Part shown: piece by piece, positions 53,271 to 64,000 of the stretch
How positions within the stretch are numbered: position 1 is the first letter of the stretch
Layout: each line of letters begins with the position of its first letter
Source of the DNA: Rhabditoides inermis
Lineage: Eukaryota > Nematoda > Chromadorea > Rhabditida > Rhabditidae
Length of the DNA stretch: 64,000 nt
Direction of reading: 5' to 3'
Assembly (NCBI GenBank): GCA_963966185.1
Contig: CAWZYM010000293.1
Span: forward strand, 955,001-1,019,000
The notes under the pieces: generated by a model
Told to the model about the DNA's origin: nothing
Database searches by the model: none
Seen by the model: only the letters and a program-made list of their open reading frames with translations
Translations under genes and position numbers: made by a program

Positions 53271-54998
53271 GAGAGAGAATAGCTAGCACTTAGTGTTTTT
53301 GTGTAGCCGGTTGCTTTCCATTTACCACAATAGATCACAATAGATGCTAATCCCACTCGTTCTACTGCAAATGTCGTTGTCCCGAGAGTAGGACTGTGAT
53401 ATATGCGCGTTTTCCGGTAGTCTTTGTATCACATCTGGGGTGCGTTCCATTACCAACTGACATTCACGTTCATTCTTGACGATACGCCGCATACGCTTCA
53501 CAATATGGTTATACATGAACAACTGTAAATCTCGGATGATTTGTACCCTGCTGTCGGACTCAAATTTCTTTCATAACACTGAGGAACACCGGCACATTTC
53601 AACTATTCCAATTTCAAAAATACGATTCCAGGATTGATACGTTTTTCGTTCCTGCCTGGGTTGATTCCAATTTCGGATTGGCGCAGGCGCTTCTTTCACC
53701 AAAGAAGAGAGAGAGAGAGGGGCATTCCAATTCCATTCCATTCCCGAATGTATGAGCACGAAATCCACCCGGATGTCAATCCAAAGCGCAGTAAATACGG
53801 AATGAACTCATCCCCAGTGGGCGCAAGTAATTGGGAGGAGAAAAAGGAAACAACCGACTTCTAATCACCTCTCTTACTCCTTCACTCTTTTTCTTATCCT
53901 CTCACATTTTCTTCTCCATCTCCTCCTGCTCCAGCTATTTCTCCTGCTCCTCGTCAGCTTCTCCGTCTGCTCCTCCTTCTCCTCCTGCTCCTCCTCCTCC
54001 TCCACCGGATGTGTCGGCTGTGGACCCTTGAAGATGCACAATTATGCGTGTGCACATCATCATCTCCCCTCTCTCTCTTCTCACTCTTGCTAATTCCGAC
54101 CAGCCAGCTGCCCCTGTCTCTGCGCCTCTCCCATCAACACACTCTCTCACCCCACTCTGCCCGCCTCCACAATTAGAACCATCCCTCCCCCTCTCGCTGT
54201 CTGCGCCCTCTCGCTATCTGGCTTCGCATATCTGCATATGCACTTCCACAAATCCAGAGGAGCCATCCATGTTCTGATCAGCTGATTTGTTTACGACCTT
54301 CACGCAATGGATCCCAAGCAGGTGAGTGTCTCGTTAGCGCTCTAATCACAGAGGTGCTCATTAGCATATTATGAATGCCCTCAGGGGTGGTGGGAATGAT
54401 ATAGTGACGCTGAAAGGTGCGTGATTAGCGCACGTCCTCATAAGCTCTTACCTGGTTGCGCAGCTGGAATCCCGGAATCTATAGATTTGAGATGCATGTA
54501 GATTTTGATATTTGATATATCCGGTTTCGTCACCTCGTTATTTTTTCCATGAATTATTGACACCTTCATAGTGTGCCTACGATTGTTCAGTGTTGCATTT
54601 CTTGTTCTTCCCTTATTCGGGCCGCTTTGATGTTGCGCAATCGACTTTTTCTACTGTGCGCTCTTTTTATTTGTCCAGCTGTGTCATTCATTAGCACTTT
54701 AGCTCGTTAGCACAAAATGCAATATCGCAGAACACTGTCTTTTGTTGCGAAACTAGGAAACGGTTGCGGGAGGGTCAAAAAGCGTCCTGGAGGGTTTGTT
54801 ACATCGTCGTTAAACGTTAAACGGAACGTTTCGCGGTGACATCTTGAACGAATTCACGGAGCGCTTCCTTCTCTTCTTCTCTTCTTTGTGACACCCGTTT
54901 TTCGCCCGCCAGATTTATGAGTTTTCGAAATGACTCGATCGGCGGCATCATCCGAAAGTGTGATTACAATGCGCGCTTCCGATGGTCACAGCGCCTCG

Positions 54999-55039
<41 letters not shown>

Positions 55040-55567
55040 CGGCTGGTCAGAGAGAGAGGGAGAGTGTAAGTGGATATCACGGACAGCTGATCTGGGGTGG
55101 TCCGCTTGATTGGCAGGGACCAGCCGCCTGAGGGGAGGGATATGCAGATCTGTTGCTGTCTCTCCCCTTTTACGGACTGTTAAGATACCATATGGAGAGG
55201 GGTCGAAGGGGAGAGATCAAATGACAAGCACATTGGAAGGAACAACAAATGCCTCACACTACTACCCTTTTACGATTCTGACTATGCTCATGACACCATT
55301 GATTACTTGTCAAGTGCCAGGCTTACCCGTTCCACATAGCCTGAGGGGCGATATGTGATTAACCCCCTCAGGGCATCCTATTTCATCTCCAGCACTCATC
55401 CCGCGCAGCTCACAGTGTCTCTGGCTCTCTCCATTGACCACGCTCTCTCGCCCACCGTCTGACCCATAAACCTTCTTGCGGCGTTCCGAATAATGGTGAT
55501 GAAAGACGGGACGAGACGGGGTTAGGTAATGGAATTCGCTTCCTCACTGGACGCCTCTTGAAATGGC

Positions 55568-55610
<43 letters not shown>

Positions 55611-55775
55611 TCTCTCTCTCTCCCTCTCTCTCTCTTTCTCTCTCAGTGAGTCATCCAATCGTTCATTAGATTACCAAGCTTCGAATGATATCATTGTCAC
55701 ATTTGAATGTTGTGACTGGGGTGCTCGCTTGACCCGTGGGAAGCGCGTTACAACTGTGTTCTTTTCACATTTACA

Positions 55776-55816
<41 letters not shown>

Positions 55817-57916
55817 CTCTCTCTCTCTCTTTTGACATCCCCGATTGCGCATACCCATATCCATATTCGTAATCGCCTCGGGATGTGTGTATTGGCATGT
55901 GTGAGTCTTCTCTTCGAAGTCCTCGGAGACTCTGCGCTCTCTTCATTGGCACGCTCTCTCCCCACTCTCTGACTCGAAACCCCCCAGGGCAAAGGGGGAA
56001 CATGACCTGACTTGATTCATGCAAATCTGCAATTGCGCACGTCTATGGCCCGTTTATGATGTTCGATGTTCATTTTTCAGAGTGGATGATGGATAGTGGC
56101 GATAGGCGATAGTGATGGTATAGCTAATCCGATACGCGCGAACTTTTCCGCGCAGCGGGCTCTCTCTCTCTCTCTCGTTCTTGTCATCTGACACCTTCTT
56201 TCGGTGTGTCTTCTTCTTCTCCCCATAGTTTTTGCCAGTTGCAAGTTGCTACTCTCATTACTCTGCTACTATTTTCTCTCAAATTCTCAATTCATGGATG
56301 TCGTTGTGGTAAGTATGTTTACAAAGCGATTAGTTGAATCTGTCAGTCGGTGAACGGTCATAATTCACTCACGCGCTACTTGCCAAGCTGCATCCTTGAT
56401 TAATGATCTCTCTCTCTCTCTCCCTCCTCCTCTCTCTCTCCCTCCTCTCCCTCCTCTCTCTCTCTCCCTCCTCTCTCTCTCTCCCTCCTCTCTCTCTCTC
56501 TCTCTCTCTCTCTCCGCCGACGAGATTGTGTAATTCCGGGATGTGTTCACTATCAATCACCCCGGGCAATCTGATAACAGCACTAACTTGGCATACTCAT
56601 ATATACTCTATTACACAATCTTTTTTCCGGAAGGAAGCCCCCACACAGCGGTTTATAAGACGAGCAGCCACATGTGATACGTTTTTTTAATCGCATAACG
56701 CGCATGGGAAACGTATGCAGTCTAAAATATCGAAACGCTTGGCGCTCAACGCAATTCCTACACTATCTTCGAACGGCCTTACAATAAAAAACCGAATAGT
56801 GTTATGTTACTCTATTTGTCCTTACCGGTTACCGGTATCTCGCAACAATAGCCGGTTGGCAGGAGAGACACGTCCACCTCATTAGCCTTCCCCCTCTCTC
56901 GTAATATGCTAATTAGCCATCCATTCATTATGTCTGCCTCCGGTGTCCCTATAGCGCCATGTGCGCTCGCGCAGTGTTTGTTCAAGAGGCTACTCTGGTC
57001 TGGTGTGATTTCAAGAGGGACCATTGAGATAGAGGAACGACCATATAGGGGTAACACTAACATTATATTGTTAGGTTTTGAGTGGTTTTAGAGTTTTCGA
57101 CACTGGCTGGATTGTTTCAAAAAAGTGGTTTATCTTTTACAAAGTCAATGAAACTTATTCAATAGTATTGCATTGCGCTCAACAGTAACCTGAAAAACGG
57201 TAACTGTTAGGTATTATGCAAATTACAACGTTACTGTCAGATTTTGGAAAACAAATATGAATAATGAATGATAGTTAGTTTACTACATAGTTCACTCTTC
57301 AGTTCGAGGTACTAAGCATCAAATTGAAGCAGTATTTCACTTCATACAGTGAACGAACATGAAACCTATACGTATGATATATGTTTACCTGAGCAGTTAA
57401 CCATATAATACATAACAACAGAATGATAGACTTACAAAACTTCTCCATGATATATGTTTGTTAGTTTATTTGTGATCAAACAACCTTCCCAACAAAAACA
57501 TTGCAAATAGATTCTAATAACTTTTGTTTGTCAGCGAACAAACAAGTGAACAATCTACCACGCATAAACATTTCAGATCTACACAGACTGGGCGAACCGG
57601 TACCTGCTGAAGGCCCACCCGGACAGTCGACCAATCGACGACCTCACCAGTGAACTGCGCGACTTCCGTCAGCTGGCCAGGCTTATAAGGGCTGTTGGTG
57701 AGTTGTTTACATGTTTGTTTATCTACTTCTCTGTAACATTGTTCATTTGTTTATGTTGTTTGTCTATTACCAATTAAGTAGAATCATGTCTGTTCAGTTG
57801 CTTGTTCACTTATAGTGAGACTCGTCACCCCTTATCTTATCTGTGTTCCGCTAGCTTTTTGACACCCGTATGCGCATCTGGCACGTAGCTTTGACCCACT
57901 TGCCGCCTTTTTCCAA

Positions 57917-57963
<47 letters not shown>

Positions 57964-58545
57964 TCTTTTGATTCCGCAATTCATGCTCCTGTCTCACGAT
58001 ATGACACGGTGACATTCAAAGTAGCTCGCGCGCGCGATTTTTTACTCTGGATCGCCATTTGGTTCCACAATGGTAGTGTGGATTATCCTCCTGCACTTCT
58101 CTGCCTGTTTTCCTGCACTCCATTCGCGCCAGCCACCTTGGCGCCGATTGCGTGCCGGTCACTCTGTTTGCGCACAGCAGCGAGTGAGGTGTAATCGTGT
58201 AATGTTTGCCGATCGCCACTCGAATATGTGCCCCCGGGCGCACATTTGCATATATGAACAAGTGAAATCCGAGCCATTTCGAGTGTTGTTCCGGCCATGT
58301 TACCAGAACGCTTCTAAACTAATTGATTTATTACTAATTTACTAATACAGTTTCACGATATTGTCAACGTTCGAAATGTACGTTTTGTGTTTCGGTGCGT
58401 GTTGTAGAAAATATTTTCCTCTTTTGCTTTTAGTAACTATGCTACTGCATTCTCTCCCTCTTTCTCTTTGTGAGAATGCAAGAGACAGAGGACAGAGGAT
58501 GTCGAATGCAGTTGCTTTCCACTGGTCAAGTAACTGGAAAGAAGC

Positions 58546-58581
<36 letters not shown>

Positions 58582-59901
58582 GTGCGAGGTGACACTCCAC
58601 GAATTAATCTGTCAATCGCCAATGTCAATCACCGTTCACCTGACTGCTGTGAAGCGATCGTGAGATGAGTAATTTACACACACACACACTCGTATGCTCT
58701 CACTCTCACCCACCGGTCGAACTCACTGATAGCCCGGCGCCTGCCAACCTTTCAGACTGCGGCCCAATTGTGTGTAGGTGTCTACAGTACGGTGCACAAT
58801 CTTTCTACTTCTTTTTTTTCAAAACTGTACTCTTTTGTGATTGCGATGTCATGTACCATAACGATTCCGGATATTTCGCCCAACTCTGTAATTTTTAACC
58901 ACTCAAAACACATCGCCACATTGTCGCGCTGACATAATGATGATCTCTCAAGGCTAATCGCATCAATTCGCGCATCCCCTCAATTGTTTTATGGCGATCA
59001 GCTGTTACAATTGCCCTCAGGCGTTTCTCTCTATCCTTATTCTCCCTCAAGGCATAATCTCTCTGCGTGTGTTTCGGCATTCTTTGCTTTGCGTGTGTGG
59101 TGGGGATTCGTAGTGGTGGGATATGGGAGGAGGCGAATTTATGACTTTGGCATATCCGCTCTCTGGCTCTCTCGATTCGCCACGCTCTCTCACCCCTGCT
59201 CTAACCCTCTTCCATTGCAGCTCCCGCCGACGCCGCATTCGACGCGGCTGTCCGAGAGGCCAACAATAATGTGGGTTCACTTTTTTGCGATTTAAATTAT
59301 TTAAATGTTCTAATCCATCATTGAAAGTGTATTATAACGTTGTAAAGTAGTGAAATGTTCACTTTGCGGTCTTCCCTCCATCTTTATAGCAGTAGAGATT
59401 GAGATGGGGAGAGCTGGAGTGAGTTATAGTGAGTGACAACGAGCTGAGGAAGAGATAGAGGGAGATGGGGGGAAGAGGAGGACATAAATTCAGGATGAGT
59501 GTGTCATTGGGATTGGATTGGAGTGAGTGCGGGAGATACCTTTCACACACTGCACATCTTTATGACCGAGGACCGCGGCTGGTCAGTTGTCGTCGGGAGT
59601 TCTGAGCTGATGGGTTTACGACTTGCTGCAATCGTTCAGCCAATCAGAATATGCTAGTTGGCTTTGTTCCACTTTGCTTGTTTTGATTCGTCTCCTTTCC
59701 AGTCTCTTTCCATATGTTTTGATACTTTGCACCTGCGGTTCTTTCTCTCACTTGTTTACTCCTTTGTTTACTTCTTGGTGCTGCTCCCCTCTCTCTTTCA
59801 CACCCATACTAATTTGCATAATCCTCTCGCATGTCCATATCGCGACCAGACCCCGTCTTCCTGTTTACCCCCGAAATGCATGACCGTCCTCTCGCCGTCT
59901 G

Positions 59902-59957
<56 letters not shown>

Positions 59958-60059
59958 CAAGCATCTTGTATTCTGATCAGTTATGACGAGCTCATCACTC
60001 CTGCTCTCTGACAGGTACAAATCGCCGTGCATCTGTGCCATTCGAAAAACGTATGAGCT

Positions 60060-60110
<51 letters not shown>

Positions 60111-61906
60111 CTCTCTCTATCTCTCTCTCTCTCTTTCTTTCTCTTTCTCGCCACCAGACCAGCGTGTGTATTTTTGCTCCGCGATCGGCTTTGACCACAC
60201 TTGCTTCCAGAGAAGTTGTTTAAAACCTCTCGCCGGTGACTCTCTCCATTTCGCACACTCTCTCATTTGCTCTGCCTCATTCATCTCCCCTTCCACTTGT
60301 TGCGAGATAGAGCCCCTACTTCTCTGTTTTATCGCCACCACCCTCTCTCTCGCTCACCCAGTTATTTATGCTTTTGTTTACGCCCTGTTTACTTTATGGT
60401 CGCGTTCTCTTCTGACCAATTCCTCGATGCCAAACTCCAAGACATCAACCGTCAACTCAAGTGTGCGAATTTTCGAGATGATAAAAAAGCGAATCCCACA
60501 AAAAACAGCGCGCACTTATGGTCCGTGAGTCGAGGTTCCGGTCCCTCATTCTCACTGTCTGCACCTCTGTTACTTGCGCACTCTCTCGCCGGTGTTATGT
60601 CTGATTCTCTCTTGTCCACCTGCTCTTTGCATCTCTCTCTCACTTCCAGTCGGTAGTTCCTCCATTCTTGTATGCATTTCCCACCACTCTATCTCGTCTT
60701 TTCCGCATTAGGTGTTCGAAAGTTCCTCGATCCGATAATTTCCAAACTCCATTTTTTTATTAACCGGTAAAGTTCATAACTTTTACTTCAGTTGGACGGA
60801 ATCCAGTGCTGTCTCAACTACATTGCCTCTATCGGAGTCAACGTTTCGAAAGTCACACCAACAGGTAAATGTTAACGGTTTTGTTTACAATGAGCACTTT
60901 GAAGTAATGTTAAACTTGTCGTTTCGTGAATTCTAAACAGTTAGTCATGGTTATTTATATTTGAATCGCGCTTTTCCTGATCTTCTCGTTTGACTCACTC
61001 TCCTGCGGAAATCAGTGTAAAATCACTTCCAAACATTCGCTCCTCGCGTGTTCTTATCCCACTATGTTTATCACTCTCCATTTCACACATCAATTCCTAT
61101 TTTCGAATGTGTACTTGTTTTCCCTTTACCAGTATTCCACACCCCTCCGGGTTTTGCTTGTTTTATTGACGTGCGAATGCGACGATCGGTCTGGTTTTCT
61201 TCTCCCCTATTGCTTTCTCCCCTCTCTCCCGATATTTCTTTTCACTGGCCGTTTTGGTTTTAATTTCTCCCATAATACGCCTAGTTTCCGGCGGCGCAGC
61301 GTGAAACGAGAATATTTGTATCTTTACTACCGTATTATGTTGGACACTCACTTTTGGCAAGCGGCAATGAAAGAGTCAAGGCTGCGATGTTGATCTCATT
61401 TCGTGTGTGTGAATCAGTTGAGAGGATAGGGGTGAGATCGTATCTTCTAGTAAGTCGTTTGACAGCCCCGCTATCGTCGCTGCTTCGAAATGACCCCATC
61501 CAAGTGCGCGAAAAAAGGGTGAAATTGCGCCCGCAAAGCACCTTGACTTCCTAGTTCCCATACACTTTCCGTCTACTATTACTAGTATGTTACTCTCTCG
61601 GACCTTGGCCCTTATCCCGCGCGATCTACCTTTCATCTCTCGCACTCTCTCCCGTCCGCCTACTCTTTTCGCGATCCCGGATGAGTTTACCTCACTAAAT
61701 CATTCAGCGATCGCGCCGCCGCAATTATTACGTCCTTATTGTCCCGTCGCTATTGACTGATTTTGGTTTGATCGTTTTTTTTGTGTGTGGTTCGTTCCAA
61801 TATCGGGACGTTATTGCGTTGTACTCTGCTATTCTTCAGAGAGAGAGAGCGAGACCGTTCCTCGTCTATACCAGTTTACGACGCTAATCCCTTGCCAAAA
61901 AGCGCG

Positions 61907-61958
<52 letters not shown>

Positions 61959-62134
61959 GAGAGAGAGAATGGAGGGAAAAAGCCTCTCTCGCATCCTCTA
62001 TGCTGTTTATTCACAGTTCCGCATCCTTTGTGCCGCGATCTATAGCGGTATTCCGAGACCATACACGTTTTTTTATGCCCCGCAAGACCGCTGTACATGC
62101 TTACATTTGTGACGTATTCATGGTGTATTCGAAT

Positions 62135-62198
<64 letters not shown>

Positions 62199-63827
62199 CC
62201 GAACAGTATGGCTCATTCTGACTCATGCTTCATACGCGATTCTCTCTGTCTTTCCACACACTCCGATTGGTATCTCATTCCTTGCCCGGAAAAGTGTCGT
62301 TGATCGTTGGAATTGCGGTGCATTCGTGAGAGATGCCGCCGCTCGAGAATTGTCTTTTTCCTCTCTCTTTCGCTCATTCTGATTGCACGCATCGCATCGC
62401 ATATGCCCTTTGATGGAATTTCTGATGTGCGCGAGCGAGTAGAAAGAGAATGACAACACAACATGAGAGAGAGGGAGCATTCACAAATACTCAATAGATT
62501 TTGAGTTCTTCTGATTCTGTGCATGGGCTCATTGTTTTCAATATCGATTCATACTGTACAATAATATTATGCTTGTGATAATGGTTTCATCGATACTATC
62601 CGTATTGAGCAATGTGAATGAAGTAAAGCCAAATTGCCAAGTTCAAATCTTTTTTTTTGTGATCACAGAATGTTTGCAGATATCGACGCGGGTCAACTCG
62701 GTGGCACTCTTCAGCTGCTATTCGCTCTGTCCACCCACAAACAGGAGCAGAGACAGAGGAAGAAGGAGGAGAGGAGGGAGGGGATTATGCCCCCCTCAAC
62801 CATGGCCAGCAAGTGAGGGGGGAGGAGAGGAAGAGATATAGAGAGAGAGGGGGGGGGGGGAGAGAGACAGAGGGGAGAGAGGAGAGAGAGAGAGAGGACA
62901 AAATCACGACAAAGCAGTGGTTGTGTCGTAAGCTGGTAGAGGATGAATGAAGCAATGACAAACTGGCATGTCTCGCAAATTTATGAGTTGTAATTTTTCC
63001 ATAGCCGTCTCACTTTTCTTACTTATTTTTTCATTCCGAGAAGCGAGGGAAATTATCGAATCAATGATACAACACTTCTTCTGGAACGTACATTCACTAC
63101 ATTAGTATCATACGTGTACTCGCTTGCGCGGGAATCCGACCCCTTCCAGTAGCAAATACTGCGCGTCATTTTTCAATCCTACATTACCATTACTACTACA
63201 AGATACTAGTACGCATGAGCACATGAAAAGTGAGATATTACCAGTAACTTCCCAGGTTGCCCTCGCCCGGCCGATCGGGAATCGCCTCGCCTTCACCGTC
63301 CAGACTACTCGCTCCATCCAGGATAAACTTCCCCAAAGGTGAGTATTACTACAGCAAAATGCATTCTTTCATGGTGATCTAATAATGCACCCTTCTTCTC
63401 TGTCATTTCCTCTCGCTCTGTTGATTGTTTTGACGCGGAGCTTCCGGCAATTATTGCCAACCAATTGCCGCCGACGATTCATATTCTCATCCCCGCGAGT
63501 TATTACATTAGTCTATCTGGGACCACAGCCGCTCATCTCTCCCCCCTTTCTCTCAGCTTCGGACCAGCCGGAACCTGACATTAGTGAAGAGGCGCTCATA
63601 ATTGCAATAGCCTCCTTTCGCTGACTGACAGTTTGAGGTCTCTCTCCTTTCCATTCTCCCCTGGTTTACCAATTGTTTCATGAAACGAGTTCCTTTCTTC
63701 ATTCAATCCGGGTGGTCTCTGTCTATTCTATTGTATGCTACACAGCTAGGCAGCTGTCTATTACGCGTGCGCACACAAGTGGTTGTGCAACCTTTTTGGA
63801 TTAGGTCCGCGTCCGGACAAACGGACC

Positions 63828-63866
<39 letters not shown>

Positions 63867-64000
63867 CCTCTGTCTAATTGGCATAGTGGAGTCAGTTGGA
63901 ACGGCTACTTTCATTTACGCACCCACCCGCCAATTTGCATATAGAAATGAGAAACCGCCCGAGGCGGCGGGTGTATTGGTAGTAGTCAGTTCCATTCTCT
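52367..64000 (+). CDS. unc-53: Neuron navigator UNC-53, 5' part (runs off the window)
   Basis: Exons read here: first exon 52367-52429, then 57577-57697, 59221-59270, 60792-60864, 62680-62812, 63256-63338, ending phase 1. The joined product matches the UNC-53/NAV N-terminus. SNRELIP is followed by IYTDWANRYLLKAHPDSRPI and FRQLARLIRAV. Next come LDGIQCCLNYIASIGVNVSK and DIDAGQLGGTLQLLFALSTH, completing a calponin-homology domain of about 105 residues. KQEQRQRKKEERREG and IMPPSTMASKLPSP then open the Ser/Pro-rich linker. The coiled coils and the C-terminal AAA+ ATPase lie beyond the right edge. UNC-53 links receptors to actin and microtubules during axon outgrowth and sex-myoblast migration in C. 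elegans. Intron 1 spans over 5 kb and holds two further candidate first exons, so promoter choice may be a main level of control. Confidence 0.93.
54307..54321 (+). CDS. unc-53: Candidate alternative first exon of unc-53 (MDPKQ)
   Basis: ATG plus four codons is followed by a strong GTGAGT donor in phase 0, the phase needed to join 57577. No stop intervenes. It is preceded by pyrimidine-rich promoter-like DNA. So short an exon can occur by chance, so support is modest. Confidence 0.45.
55001..55036 (+). repeat. (CT)n microsatellite in unc-53 intron 1
   Basis: Eighteen CT units. Confidence 0.95.
55570..55644 (+). repeat. (CT)n microsatellite in unc-53 intron 1
   Basis: CT tract with a few CC and TT interruptions. 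Confidence 0.95.
56293..56307 (+). CDS. unc-53: Candidate alternative first exon of unc-53 (MDVVV)
   Basis: ATG and four codons followed by a consensus GTAAGT donor, phase 0, compatible with 57577. It is the nearest first-exon candidate to the CH domain. Same caveat as the 54307 exon. Confidence 0.4.
57917..57960 (+). repeat. (CT)n microsatellite in unc-53 intron 2
   Basis: Continuous CT tract, about 220 bases after the donor. Confidence 0.95.
59902..59958 (+). repeat. (CT)n microsatellite in unc-53 intron 3
   Basis: Twenty-five or more CT units; a second tract follows at 60062-60107. Confidence 0.95.
60062..60107 (+). repeat. (CT)n microsatellite in unc-53 intron 3
   Basis: Twenty-three CT units about 100 bases after the previous tract. 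Confidence 0.95.
61910..61969 (+). repeat. (GA)n microsatellite in unc-53 intron 4
   Basis: GA tract of about 60 bases. It is followed 170 bases later by a (CT)n tract at 62137-62198, so the transcript could form a long GA/CU hairpin. Confidence 0.95.
62137..62198 (+). repeat. (CT)n microsatellite in unc-53 intron 4
   Basis: CT tract complementary to the GA tract at 61910-61969. Confidence 0.95.

Noticed and set aside
53831..54150. Pro/Ser-rich frame (PPAPPPPPPD) and its Gly-rich antisense
   Set aside because: Low-complexity TCC/TCT repeat in unc-53 intron 1 with no exon boundaries or conservation clue.

Overview
The window is nuclear DNA from a nematode, most likely a member of Rhabditina (clade V; a diplogastrid such as Pristionchus would fit, but the species cannot be read from sequence alone). 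The evidence is: short introns with TTTCAG-type acceptors; two spliced-leader (SL2-like) RNA genes; several nematode 7TM chemoreceptor genes (srx-like, srsx-like and two unassigned); and clear orthologues of nematode LET-858/CWC22, AST-1 (FLI1/ERG-type ETS factor) and UNC-53 (neuron navigator). Exons are GC-rich. Introns and spacers are full of (CT)n/(GA)n microsatellites, which create many long but false Ser-Leu, Arg-Glu and Arg-Gln reading frames.

Layout, left to right. 0.8-3.7 kb: srx-like chemoreceptor (+) with a damaged splice acceptor. 4.2-8.7 kb: 21-exon CWC22/let-858 splicing factor (-), divergent from a B-box/coiled-coil protein (+, 9.2-10.7 kb). 12.7-17.0 kb: ast-1-like ETS factor (+) behind a promoter with GC boxes and inverted CCAAT boxes. 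19.1-19.9 kb: secreted protein with an extraordinarily Cys-rich core (-), divergent from a Bax-inhibitor-1-like membrane protein (+, 20.4-21.6 kb). 21.8 and 24.9 kb: two nearly identical SL RNA genes in direct orientation, flanking a 7TM receptor (23.3-24.6 kb). 25.3-27.6 kb: unrecognised small zinc-finger-like protein. 28-32 kb: a duplicated segment, a BEL/Pao-like gag remnant and a small broken gene. 32.7-35.4 and 40.6-42.7 kb: two chemoreceptors (-). 44.4-49.9 kb: 19-exon peroxisomal-type catalase (+). 52.4 kb to the right edge: the 5' end of unc-53 with three candidate first exons.

Genes belong mostly to independent pathways: RNA processing (CWC22, SL RNAs), chemosensation (four receptors), neuronal specification and guidance (ast-1, unc-53), and stress or redox defence (catalase, BI-1-like). 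No tightly spaced same-strand gene pair typical of an operon was seen, although SL2-type leader RNA genes are present.

The most notable observations are the two SL RNA genes with an unusual leader exon; a stray inverted copy of catalase exon 16 that is identical to the real exon over 90 bp while its flanking intron copies have diverged by roughly 10%; alternative first exons of unc-53; and microsatellites that start just downstream of 5' splice sites in many introns. All exon models are read by eye with phase checks and are not supported by transcript data.
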